This document shows, piece after piece, positions 38,545 through 51,999 of a stretch of DNA of 64,000 bases. The DNA is from Hymenobacter monticola (GTDB taxonomy: Bacteria > Bacteroidota > Bacteroidia > Cytophagales > Hymenobacteraceae): the NCBI RefSeq assembly GCF_022811645.1, contig NZ_CP094534.1, forward strand, positions 1,054,001 through 1,118,000. Direction: 5' to 3'. How positions within the stretch are numbered: the stretch's first letter is position 1; each line of letters starts with the position of its first letter. A program made the position numbers and the translations under genes. A model generated the notes under the pieces. It did no database searches and had not been told where the DNA came from. It worked only from the letters and a program-made list of their open reading frames with translations.

Positions 38545-39535
38545 CTAGCAGCACACGTTAGCTCCTTGCAATATGGCATGGTCGAGGATAGCCAACTTAT
38601 ATTGCTCGGGCTTGAATAGCTCCAGCACGTCTCTGGCATTTATAGCCTTTTTTCAGCCACCTGGCCAGCACGTACGAAGTTTGCTGCGAGCCGATAAACC
38701 CGTAACATTCCAATTTATGGCCGTTCATCCACATCACGCCCCTGCCCCAAGCACGCAGGTCGAGGTAGGTATCAGCGGGCTTGTCTACGCCGAAAGAGGC
38801 AGTACGTATAACCAGCCTCGTATTGGCTGCAGGCTGTTTGCAGGCGGCTCTCACGGCGGTGGGGGCATAGTCGAAGGGCAGCCCGGACATCTGCTAGTCC
38901 CGCACCTTTTGTCCATCCAAATACTAGATTTTAGTGATGTTCTAGCTATTCTGCAACAGGTAGGGCCCGAAGTTGATGTGCACTAGGTTCTCCACCAGAT
39001 TGTCCAGCTGCACTTGGCCCAAGGACAACGCCACATCAACGCCCTCCTGCCGCAGTTGTGGTTGAGGGTGCTCATTGCTGCGCGTTCACCAGCATCATGG
39101 CGCATTCACGCAAGCCGTCAATGTGCAGCATTTTAGTGCCACCGTCGGATACCAAGGTTCGGTACACGACAAAGCCGTACGCCTGCTTCAAAACCTCAAA
39201 CCTAAGTGGCGTGGTGCTTGCCACCGGCGCGGTTAAGCACTTAAGCAGGTCCACGCTGGCAGAGAGCTGTAACGCCGGCAAAGCCACGCTCGACTTGACA
39301 GCGGGCGCATACAGCAGCGGCTGGTTAGCGGGCCGGTACCGGGCTATTACTTACCGGAAGGCCATAAATTTATGTGTTGCATACCGGCCTAATCCAGCGG
39401 GCACATCGTAATCGTAGCTACTGATTTGGGGCTCGTAGGGCTCAGCACCACTTACAGGCCCTGCTCCTGCGTCATCGTCACGAAAGCGCCACATCGTTAT
39501 TTCCCGTGAACTCATACTGGCTCAACTAGAGCTGG
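38545..39535 (-). pseudogene. Decayed GH35 beta-galactosidase, C-terminal part
   Basis: Several minus-strand segments in order match the C-terminal half of GH35 beta-galactosidases. They are YEPQISSYDYDVPAGLG (about 39400), VALPALQLSASVDLL then YGFVVYRTLVSDGG (39090-39280), INFGPYLLQN (about 38975), DTYLDLRAWGRGVMWMNGH (about 38740) and VLELFKPEQ (about 38600). Between them lie in-frame stop codons (after MAFR near 39360, after LVNAQQ, and near NITK) and at least two frame changes. The catalytic N-terminal barrel is absent. This is a clear gene remnant, not an active gene. Confidence 0.75.
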
Positions 39536-39582
39536 TGCACATTTCAGAACAGCAAGTTCCCACCCTATGCAAGTTACGGGCA

Positions 39583-39637
39583 TAAAAAGCAAAACCCCTC
39601 CTGGTTCGCTGATGAAAGCGTTCGAGGAGGGGTTTCC
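39583..39637 (-). terminator. Terminator of the rRNA operon
   Basis: On the minus strand AACCCCTCCT and AGGAGGGGTT pair across about 25 bases that form their own small stem, then TTTTGCTTTTTA. It lies just downstream of the 5S gene. Confidence 0.8.
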
Positions 39638-39649
39638 TGTTGATAAGAT

Positions 39650-39762
39650 TGGCGGCGACCGACTCTCCCACCGGTGAAGGCAGTACCATGGGCGCACCGG
39701 GGCTTAACGGCTCTGTTCGGAATGGGAAGAGGTGAACACCCGGGCTAAAGCCACCATTGCTG
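39650..39762 (-). rRNA. rrf: 5S ribosomal RNA
   Basis: The minus strand reads through the invariant ACCTCTTCCCATTCCGAAC, then GTTAAGCC and GGTGGGAGAGTC, the 5S core. Length is about 113 bases with paired ends (TGGTGGC / GCCGCC). Exact ends are uncertain by a few bases. Confidence 0.93.
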
Positions 39763-39849
39763 GCGGGCTGTTGCGTGTTCGTGCAACAACTCAATAACTC
39801 GACGCAAGGGGACAAAAACGAAGCGCTGGGCGCGCACTTGACGACATAG

Positions 39850-42767
<2,918 letters not shown>

Positions 42768-42941
42768 TTCGTAATCAACACTTGTTTGAATGCTCCATTG
42801 CTGGAGCCAAGTGCGCTACGCTTCGTTTTTGTTACCCCTTACGTCAAAGAACGTGTACTGCTTTTGTGTCTAACAGTAGTGTAGAAAAGCCCCTGTTGAG
42901 CTAATCCAGTATTATATAACAACGGGTTACGGTCGTTAGAG

Positions 42942-43015
42942 TGGGCCTGCCTGGACTCGAACCAGGGACCTCTACATTATCAGTGTAGCGCTCTAACCAC
43001 CTGAGCTACAAGCCC
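42942..43015 (-). tRNA. tRNA-Ile (anticodon GAT)
   Basis: 74 bases with full cloverleaf on the minus strand: GGGCTTG acceptor pairs with CAGGCCC (one G-T pair). The D-arm is AGCTCAGGTGGTTAGAGC. The anticodon stem CTACA/TGTAG has GAT in the loop, and the T-arm is CTGGTTCGAGTCCAG. CCA is not encoded. It lies in the 16S-23S spacer. Confidence 0.96.
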
Positions 43016-43114
43016 AAAACCCGTGTCAAGATTATTTGAATGATGGAAAAGACAACAGCAAGTTGTTCATTATAAGCGTCTCACTTTACACGAACCCACG
43101 AGTCGAACTGCTCC

Positions 43115-44630
<1,516 letters not shown>

Positions 44631-44874
44631 AAAATTTCTCTACACCCATGCGAACATGGGCTGATGTCGAGTGCGAATCCGACTCGTATTTGACGAGTTC
44701 ATGTCTTCGTATTACGCTTGTAATTGCTGCTTCCGACATTGCTGCCGGAAGCCCTTACTACTTGTCTTTTCCAAACATTCAAAGAACGTGTACCATGCCC
44801 AGTTGGCGTGATAGTGCGGCCGTTACCGGCCTGTTTTTCTTGCTTCGTTTTCCCTTTCTTTTCGATTGGGAGTG

Positions 44875-44904
44875 CAAAGGTAAGAAGAAGTTTTGAAGTG
44901 GCAA
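44875..44904 (-). promoter_or_regulatory. rRNA promoter P1 (nearest 16S)
   Basis: Minus strand TTG, about 19 bases on to TACCTTTG, then CACTCCCAATCG, which is shared with P3. The TTG to -7 gap here may be a few bases shorter than in P2 and P3. Confidence 0.6.
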
Positions 44905-44977
44905 GCGAAAGAGGAAAATTTTTATTTTTCTTCGACCCGCTTTTCAATTCCTGGCCGCCTCCTTTTGAAGCGGGGTG

Positions 44978-45009
44978 CAAAGGTAAGGCCCTTTTTTCGA
45001 CCGAAGCAA
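44978..45009 (-). promoter_or_regulatory. rRNA promoter P2
   Basis: Minus strand TTG, 21 bases, TACCTTTG, then CACCCCGC. A G/T-free A-rich spacer (GAAAAAAGGG) precedes the -7 element. Confidence 0.65.
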
Positions 45010-45158
45010 GGGGCGCCGAAAATTTATTTTTCTAGCACTTTGCCCGGCCGCCGTGAGAGACCAGACAACGCCGCCTTTCGGGAAGTTCCTTCTCTTTTCA
45101 ACTTTTTCTGCCGACGCTTTCGCGGCAGCACCCGATACCCGTTTGGCGATTGGGAGTG

Positions 45159-45188
45159 CAAAAGTAGTGGGACTTTTTCAGAAAGCAA
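45159..45188 (-). promoter_or_regulatory. rRNA promoter P3 (farthest from 16S)
   Basis: Minus strand TTG, 19 bases, TACTTTTG, then CACTCCCAATCG. Exact consensus -7 element and spacing. It lies about 530 bases upstream of 16S. Confidence 0.65.
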
Positions 45189-45361
45189 GGGCTAGTTCAA
45201 GAAAAAAACTTGGGCTACTCTCAAGTTTTACTACAACAGGCTCTTTAGCTGGCAAGTAAAATCATTAACCGGAACACTCAACCGCCCTTGTCACATAATA
45301 GGTCTTAGGATTGGTATTGAGCCAGGGAAGTGATGTCGTTTTATGCGAGGGAATAGTTAGG

Positions 45362-47458
45362 CTACTTTGCTCGGCGCACGGATTTTCGGGTGCGGGCTGG
45401 TGAGGGGGTGATGCTGAATCGGATTTTGGGCGAGCCAGCAATCATTTCAAGGGCGAAGTCAGCTGAATTGAGGGAGGTGGGACGGGCCTGGGCGGTTTGT
45501 ATCTTGGTGACCAGACTAGCAATGTCCAGTACCTGTTGGGATGGATTGCGCCACGGAATGGGGTCGACAATGGCTTTGTCGGTACTTCCGTCGACTTGAC
45601 GGAGAAGCTTGACGAAGACACCTTCTTCTTTCGACTCTGGGTCATCGAGGCCGAAATGTAGCGCTTCGGGCTTGAGTTGTATATCCAGCATTTGTATGCT
45701 TCCTGTGAACAGGCACAACAGGACGTTTTTAGAAAGCGCGGCCCGGCGTATGGGTTGTTGAGGTGTCTTATCATCAGCGCTGGTGTAACCCTGCACTACC
45801 ATATCGGGCCAGCCGGCTACTATTTCGGAGCGGATAAGCACACCGCTGAGGCCTTGGGCACGGTAGGGAAACCGAAAGGCATCGTTGAGGACCTGTTCGT
45901 GTTCCAGGTCTTGGCCAATTACCCGGCCGAGGCTGGCGGCTCCGTCTAGTAGCATGTCCATCCAGTGGGCGTCGACCTGGAAAAACCGTATTGATTCGGC
46001 CGGCAATAGGTTTTCGTCGGGCACGAGGTAGCTGAAGGGCACATCAACGAGGAGGCTGGTATCGGCAAACCATTTGGTTACGGCCGGTGGCACGTCGGCT
46101 GTGGCGGGGGCCTGGGCTAGCGCGGCGGGTGCAGCCAGCTGCAGTGGCGAGGTATGCAATAATGCTTTCTCCGCGACTAAATGCTGCTGGGAAACGGTGC
46201 GCTTCCAATTATACAGGGCTACAGAGAAAGCTTTGCTGCTCAGGCCGAGCAAACGTCCTAGCTCCCAGGCAGCGGCGTAGGATACGTCGAGCAGGCCGGT
46301 ATTGGTGTGATAGCGCAGGAGGGCGTCGGCGGCGCGCACGGGTGGGCCGGCGACGGCTACGGGGTCGGCAGCTGGGGTGAGGGGGCCGTGATACCATGAG
46401 ACGAATTGCTGGCCGTCGCGGAATTGGTGCGGCAGGGGGAGGAAGCCGGCCCCAAGCAGGTTTTCGGCAACGCCGTTGCGGGTGGGCAGGCACAGTGTCG
46501 CAACGTCGAGCGCGTGCACCAATTCGCGGAAGGTGATGAGCCGTTCGGAGGCTTTGAGCAGGGCGGCGCGGTATTCGGTGGGTACGTCGTGGCCCAGCAG
46601 CTTACCGGCCTGAGCGAGGAAAGCGGTTTGGCCATCTATTTCCACCTCAATGAGGGACGCAAGCTTATCGGCGTCGGCCTTGAAGGCGGCGTTTTGGCTT
46701 TTTAAGGTTTCGGCGGCGGCCGGTTGCAGCAAGTAGGTGCGCAGGCAGGTGAAACTCCAGCTTTTCAGGCTTACCAAACTCACAGAATTGCCGGTGCCGG
46801 CGTCGAATGTGCCGTTGGGGTAGCGGTTTTCCAGCGAAACCAGGTGGACGGTGCTGCGCACGCCCTTGGCCGGCAGCCGATTGCCGACAATGACGGCTTG
46901 CTCGGGGCCTTCGATGCCGGCGGCGTCTTTGCTGCGGCGTACGTGGCAGAGCAGCTTGAGCTCGGCCAGAGTGGGCAGTGACTGCACGGCCGTGCCCTGG
47001 ACTGGCAGTTCCAACAGGGTGACGGGCGCATCGGGGTCTTCGCCCGGCTCGGGGGTAAAGCGGGGTAGTTGCTCAATAAGCTTCGAGAGCTTGACGGTGC
47101 TGGTGGTGAACTCCTCCCCTTCTTCTAATAAGAGCAACGCCAGCCACGGGCTTTCAGGGTCGTCGGGTTTGGCGAGACGCTCCCAGGGGGCGGTGCTGCG
47201 CGTGAGCACGAGGTGAGGCAGGATGTTGGCGTGGTCGAGCTGGCTGCCTTCGGGCGGAAACACGGCCTGGATGTGGATGGGCTTCAACAGCAGCCGTTCG
47301 CCGGCTACCGAAAAGGCCAGTTGGGTTTCGAACTTATTGTTGGCATCGATGCCAGTAGCGCTCAGGGCTTGGGACACGGCAACGGTGTAGTCGCCGGGCA
47401 GCAGGCCGGGTAAGTGAAACTGCAGAAACTCCAGCTGCGCAGGTTGCTCGTCGACCAT
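45362..47458 (-). CDS. Orphan 698-residue protein, end of tyrosinase cluster
   Basis: I do not recognise a named family. There is no signal peptide and no membrane helix. The N-terminal half is beta-rich with strongly conserved-looking tracts (HIQAVFPPEGSQLDH, SPWLALLLLEEGEEF, about 85-150). A helical middle holds LITFRELVHALDVATLCLP (about 315). Then FSYLVPDENLLPAESIRFF and WMDMLLDGAASLGRV (about 495-535) form a compact motif region. The C-terminus is basic (RTRKSVRRAK). It is the last gene of the cluster, 44 bases after the DUF6603-like gene. The order of genes implies a shared role with the 1481- and 1379-residue proteins. Confidence 0.7.
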   Translation of the reverse strand: MVDEQPAQLEFLQFHLPGLLPGDYTVAVSQALSATGIDANNKFETQLAFSVAGERLLLKPIHIQAVFPPEGSQLDHANILPHLVLTRSTAPWERLAKPDDPESPWLALLLLEEGEEFTTSTVKLSKLIEQLPRFTPEPGEDPDAPVTLLELPVQGTAVQSLPTLAELKLLCHVRRSKDAAGIEGPEQAVIVGNRLPAKGVRSTVHLVSLENRYPNGTFDAGTGNSVSLVSLKSWSFTCLRTYLLQPAAAETLKSQNAAFKADADKLASLIEVEIDGQTAFLAQAGKLLGHDVPTEYRAALLKASERLITFRELVHALDVATLCLPTRNGVAENLLGAGFLPLPHQFRDGQQFVSWYHGPLTPAADPVAVAGPPVRAADALLRYHTNTGLLDVSYAAAWELGRLLGLSSKAFSVALYNWKRTVSQQHLVAEKALLHTSPLQLAAPAALAQAPATADVPPAVTKWFADTSLLVDVPFSYLVPDENLLPAESIRFFQVDAHWMDMLLDGAASLGRVIGQDLEHEQVLNDAFRFPYRAQGLSGVLIRSEIVAGWPDMVVQGYTSADDKTPQQPIRRAALSKNVLLCLFTGSIQMLDIQLKPEALHFGLDDPESKEEGVFVKLLRQVDGSTDKAIVDPIPWRNPSQQVLDIASLVTKIQTAQARPTSLNSADFALEMIAGSPKIRFSITPSPARTRKSVRRAK

Positions 47459-47502
47459 GGGAAGGGGAAAAAATGTGGCGAAGGAATTGGGATAGGGCAG
47501 AA

Positions 47503-50500
47503 TCAGACCAGCTGCGGGGCAAAGACGAAGGCCTGGGCCAGGGATTGGTCGGGGAAGACGGGAGTGGTGATGCCCAGCTGGCGCAGCAACTCGCTACGTT
47601 CGGCCTGCACGGTTTCGAGGTGCTTGCGCAGGTAGTCGCGGCGGTCGGCCTCCTTTTCCGGGACATTGAGCTGCTGCTCGACGGCTGTGGCTTCGGAGCC
47701 GGGCACGCTGGCCCACTGCCACAGGGGGCTGGCGGCGGTTTCAAGCTCGAACTCCAGTTTCTTGGAATCGATGAATGCGGTTTGACCGGCGGTCGGCTCC
47801 ACGGTGCGGATGTCGAAGCCGCACACGGCGCCTTTCACGAGGCGCGGGCCGTTGAGCGCGGGGCTTACCGACTGCCCCCATAGAGCCACCGGCACGCCTT
47901 TCGTGGTAGGTGTTACCAATAACTGGCTAGCGCTTATCGGGCGGCCACTGCTGCTGGTAATGGTGACAACAGCCTCGGAGGCAACGGCCGCAGCTGGCAG
48001 CCCCATGGGGCCCACGCCCCAGTTGGTGGCTCCGCCGTCGAGCGCCAAGGGGGCGCTCTTGCTGCCGATTTTCAGGCTAGCTTTCTTGAAGGGCACCACT
48101 GAATCGAAGCTCAGCACAAACCCTTTGGGACTCAGCACCGGATGGGCGGCCTTATCCTGACCTTCCTTCTTCAGCTCCGGCTTGTTCTCCAAGCCCTGCT
48201 TCACGGCCAGGCTGCACACGGCGGCAGGGTCGGGCAGGAAAGACTGGCGGAACTTGGTCCAGGAAATGGGGGCCGGCTGCTGGGGGCCGCCGTTGCCGAA
48301 ATTGACGGTGAACGAGACAATCCAGAGGTGCACCTCGGCGGTGCCGGCAAACTCGGGACCCCAGATGTGCAGGTCGGCGCCTACGTCTACACTAATATGG
48401 TGCGTGCCGAAGAAGTGGTACGTATAAGACACGCCCATGTCGACGTACAGGCGGGCGTCGTAATGGTAAGGCTGCCAGGCCAGGAAGAAGTCGGCACCGG
48501 CGTTGAACCAGGCGCGCAGGTTGCCATCTTCCCACACCGCGCTCAGGTGGGTGCCGGCCATCACCATGGAGGGTACCAGGGCAAAGTAGGCGTCGCCTTT
48601 GATGCTGAGGCGGCTGCTGAGGGCCCAGTTGAAGCCTAGCTTATCGACCACGGGGTAGTGGGCGGGGCGCTGGTAGCTGGGGTGGTAGCCGCCGAGCGTG
48701 ACGGCGAAGTCGTCCTTGTGCTCGCCCAGAAACCAAGTGTAGAATGCGAAGCCGCCGGTGAGGTGGCAGTCGTGCGAGAACAGGAACGAGGCCGGGGTGA
48801 GCTTGGCTTCCACACTGAGAAAGCCGACAGCGGGCAGGTAGCTGGCCTTGAGGGCCATCTGCACTTCGGCCAGGGGCGGCACCACGCCTTCGGTTTGGGC
48901 GGGCAGCACCAGCGTTGACAGGCCCAGCAGGTCGATTTCGAGGCTATTGCCCAGGCTCACGATGAGCAGGGCGAAGGAATCGATGATTTTGAACGTGGTG
49001 AAGCGGATGCCCACGGCCAGGAAATACTCCCCCACCGCCGGGGGGATGTACTTATTCAACAGGGTCATCTGAGCCACGATGTTGCCGTCGTCGCTGGTGG
49101 GGCCGTTCACGGCGCGGCTCACCAGCGGAAAGTTCTGTATCTGGTCGATGCCCGGGATTTTGAGCGCCCGGTTGAAGCCGAAGCCCGCCGCCAGCCCCGT
49201 CACGAAGAAGAACGCCGGGCCGCCCAGGGGCGAATCGAGCACGGCGTAGATGAACATGGAAGGGTGCCCCTGGTAGTCGGCGTAGGAACCGATGGCCGAG
49301 AGCGAAAAGCTTTCGGCCTTGATGAGGGCCGCGCCGTTGTAGGCGGTATAAGGTTTGCCGGCGGGGTCGGTTAGCTCCTCACGCAAGAAAGCGCCGCTGA
49401 TTTCGAAGCCGGCGCCTTTGTAGTCGAGGGCCAGTCCATCGAGCCCGAACGACATTTTGAAAGGGTGTAGCTGCGTGGTGGCCGAAAGCCCCATGAGGGC
49501 AATGGTGAGCCCGGCCACCGAAAAGCCGCCATCGAGCAGGAAGGTGAGCTGGCCGCTCTCGTACTTCACCCCCACACGCTCCAACTGCAAGGGTCCGAAC
49601 GACTTCTGCAGCTTCAGCCAGGTCACTTTATCGGGCGGGGCGGGTGCGCTGCTGGCAGGAGACGCAGGGGGCTTCGGCTGGTCAACCAGCTTGCCTTTGT
49701 CCAGGCCAATAGGCAGGGCCAGTGGTATCACGGTGGTGCCCAGGCTTAGCTCAATGTTGAGGGTGAGGCCTTTGGCAAAGGTTTCGGGCAGAGCAATGGC
49801 CGAACCCGAAATCAGGGTTTTCAGGGCTGTTATATCACCCGCGGTGAATTCATCGGTGGCGATGCGTGGCTGGAAGGCCAGACGCAGGGCTTCGTCTTTG
49901 GGAATGAACTTGCCCACCAGCGGCAGGGCGGTGAGGTCGGCGCCGAAGTCCATGTCGAGGCCCAGTAGCCATTTGGCTTTGGCATCGACGGCGGCTCCTT
50001 TGAGGTAGCCGACGAAGGCATCCTTGAGGTTGAACTGCAGGCCCTGGGTGATGCTGAGCAGGTCGGCGTCGGTGGTGAGCAGGGCCAGCAGGTCGCGCAC
50101 GGCCAGCTCCCGGCCGGCGGTGTTTTCGTAGTCGCCCCAGAAGGCGGTGGTGTCGCCGCCGGTGTTGAAAGCTAGGTCGAACTGCATGCCCAGCAGATTC
50201 AAGCGGCCTGCGAAATGCTTGAGGTATTGGCCGTTGACGTGGCTGAGCTGGATGGCCAGGTTGAGGTCGGGCCACTGCGGAGGTTTCACGTTTTCGAGCG
50301 GAAACAGCGTTTCGACACTCAGGCTCAGGTCACTGGTTTTGGTGGCGTAGGCCACGGCCAGGCTCTTGAGCTGCATTTCGCTCAGGAACGCCGGAAACTC
50401 GACGCCGAAGAAGTGCTCCAGGTCGGCCATCAGGTTGGCCATTTCGAGCACCTGACCCGGCACAGTGCCCCCGGCAAAGGTCCAGCCCTCATCGGCGGCC

Positions 50501-51948
50501 GGGTGGTCGGCTTTGAGGTAAATAAACTGGTTGTCGAAGCCCAGCACGCCTTCGAAGCGGGCCAGCAGGCCCTGCGCCTTGCCGTAGTCGACGGCCAGCG
50601 CCAACTCTTTAATCGCAAACTTGCCCCCGGCCACGGGCAGCTTCCAGTCGCCGTCGAGCTCCACGGCCAGGGCATAGCTGGCGCCGGGCTGAATGCTTAC
50701 TTCCAGGTCGACGACGCTCAAATCGGGCACGGCCTCGGAAGAGTAGCCGAGTATTTGCGTGAATAGCTCGCGCAGCTGAATCTCGGTTTCGGCTTTCAGC
50801 GTGCCCTCGAAGCTCAGGCCGGGGTAGGCCATGTCGAGCTCGATAACGCCGTTTTGCCCCACGCCAATCTGTCCATTCAGGCCAAGGAATAAGTTGTCGC
50901 GGCCAAAAGGCGCTTCGATGCCGAACGAAACCTGCACGCCCTTGAGCTCCAGAATGGCTTTGCCGGTGGCATCCTGCGCCAGCACCCACGTGCGCGTGGT
51001 GTCCACTTCCAGGCGCACGGCCCGCAGCTTGTTGGTTTCGCTGGGGTTGATTTGCACATTCAGGTCGGACAGCCGCACCGTGTTTTCCAGCTGAAAATCA
51101 CTGGGCAGCAAGGGTTTCGGACTAAAGCCATTGAGTAGCGAAGCCAGCTCGTCCACGGCCGCATCGACCAAGGCCGTCACGTCGGCATCAAACTGAATGT
51201 CGCTGGCCGGGTCGTGGAGCGTGGCGCTGAGCGGCAGGCGATGAATCGTGGTTTGCGGCGTGTGGGTGGCAAACTCCAGCGCCGTGGCAAACTCCAGGTA
51301 GGAAATGCTCAGGTAGGACTTGGTGCGGGTGTTGTACTCCGACTCGACGTGCAAGCGCAATTCCAGCGGCTGCGTGGCCAAGAAGCCCAGGGCCACGCCG
51401 GCCCCCAGCGGGGCCGCCAGCGTCATGCGAGGCACGTCGTTGGCGTAGGTAATGGGGCCGGCCAGCACCACAGTAGCCAAGCCGGTGGCCAAAAAAGCGT
51501 AGCGGGCCAAGCCGCCCTCGCCCGGCTGCAGCGTACCGCTAAACGACAGCCCCGCCGGCTGCTCCCCGGCAGGCGCCGAACGCAGCACCAGCGCCGTGGG
51601 CGGCGCAAACTGCAGCTGGGGCAGCAGGCCCGTGGCCAGCGACGGAAAGCTCACCCCCAAGTGCCAATTGGCCTTGGGAGTGCCCGTCACCAGCACGTCG
51701 AGCCGGTCGGCGGTCCAGTCGAGTTGCACGGTTACGTCCATGCCCGCGAAGGGCAAGCAGGCCCCCAGCCCCTTGAACTGGGCGCTGGCGTCCGAAATAT
51801 CCGGCTTGGTGATGCCGGTGATTTTCAGGCGCTGGTCGGGCGTGTTCTGCGTCAGGGTTTGCGCGGCCGGACCGGGGCCCAGGGCCGTGGCGGGCAGGTC
51901 GAGCGTGCCGTTCTGGTAACAACCGGCGATGATAGACTTATAATCCAT
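47503..51948 (-). CDS. Giant DUF6603-type protein
   Basis: 1481 residues, no signal peptide, no obvious catalytic motif. The sequence is a long series of amphipathic beta strands with Gly turns, much like a repetitive beta-sheet or groove. The second half (about 850-1260) carries segments I associate with DUF6603: FKMSFGLDGLALDYKG, FEISGAFLREE, FALVPSMVMAGTHLSAVW, FFLAWQPYHYDARLYVDMG and VDVGADLHIWGPEFAGTAEV (each cited in 20 or less). The first half (about 1-500) has different strands (LNVQINPSE). The C-terminal 250 residues include a Ser/Lys region and a coiled coil. Size and strand pattern could suit a structural or lipid-binding scaffold; this is inference. Neighbours: MBL-fold gene 51 bases upstream. 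Confidence 0.65.
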   Translation of the reverse strand: MDYKSIIAGCYQNGTLDLPATALGPGPAAQTLTQNTPDQRLKITGITKPDISDASAQFKGLGACLPFAGMDVTVQLDWTADRLDVLVTGTPKANWHLGVSFPSLATGLLPQLQFAPPTALVLRSAPAGEQPAGLSFSGTLQPGEGGLARYAFLATGLATVVLAGPITYANDVPRMTLAAPLGAGVALGFLATQPLELRLHVESEYNTRTKSYLSISYLEFATALEFATHTPQTTIHRLPLSATLHDPASDIQFDADVTALVDAAVDELASLLNGFSPKPLLPSDFQLENTVRLSDLNVQINPSETNKLRAVRLEVDTTRTWVLAQDATGKAILELKGVQVSFGIEAPFGRDNLFLGLNGQIGVGQNGVIELDMAYPGLSFEGTLKAETEIQLRELFTQILGYSSEAVPDLSVVDLEVSIQPGASYALAVELDGDWKLPVAGGKFAIKELALAVDYGKAQGLLARFEGVLGFDNQFIYLKADHPAADEGWTFAGGTVPGQVLEMANLMADLEHFFGVEFPAFLSEMQLKSLAVAYATKTSDLSLSVETLFPLENVKPPQWPDLNLAIQLSHVNGQYLKHFAGRLNLLGMQFDLAFNTGGDTTAFWGDYENTAGRELAVRDLLALLTTDADLLSITQGLQFNLKDAFVGYLKGAAVDAKAKWLLGLDMDFGADLTALPLVGKFIPKDEALRLAFQPRIATDEFTAGDITALKTLISGSAIALPETFAKGLTLNIELSLGTTVIPLALPIGLDKGKLVDQPKPPASPASSAPAPPDKVTWLKLQKSFGPLQLERVGVKYESGQLTFLLDGGFSVAGLTIALMGLSATTQLHPFKMSFGLDGLALDYKGAGFEISGAFLREELTDPAGKPYTAYNGAALIKAESFSLSAIGSYADYQGHPSMFIYAVLDSPLGGPAFFFVTGLAAGFGFNRALKIPGIDQIQNFPLVSRAVNGPTSDDGNIVAQMTLLNKYIPPAVGEYFLAVGIRFTTFKIIDSFALLIVSLGNSLEIDLLGLSTLVLPAQTEGVVPPLAEVQMALKASYLPAVGFLSVEAKLTPASFLFSHDCHLTGGFAFYTWFLGEHKDDFAVTLGGYHPSYQRPAHYPVVDKLGFNWALSSRLSIKGDAYFALVPSMVMAGTHLSAVWEDGNLRAWFNAGADFFLAWQPYHYDARLYVDMGVSYTYHFFGTHHISVDVGADLHIWGPEFAGTAEVHLWIVSFTVNFGNGGPQQPAPISWTKFRQSFLPDPAAVCSLAVKQGLENKPELKKEGQDKAAHPVLSPKGFVLSFDSVVPFKKASLKIGSKSAPLALDGGATNWGVGPMGLPAAAVASEAVVTITSSSGRPISASQLLVTPTTKGVPVALWGQSVSPALNGPRLVKGAVCGFDIRTVEPTAGQTAFIDSKKLEFELETAASPLWQWASVPGSEATAVEQQLNVPEKEADRRDYLRKHLETVQAERSELLRQLGITTPVFPDQSLAQAFVFAPQLV

Positions 51949-51999
51949 GGGCGGCAGGCAGGAAAGGGGCTAGTGAACGGGACAGAAATAGCCGCTGGT

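Larger units (their letters stand above)
44631..45361 (-). other. rRNA promoter and leader region
   Basis: 730 bases without a credible gene. It is AT-rich and holds three tandem promoters (separate entries). Short open frames here have no codon bias. The part nearest 16S (44640-44870) is the operon leader. Confidence 0.7.
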
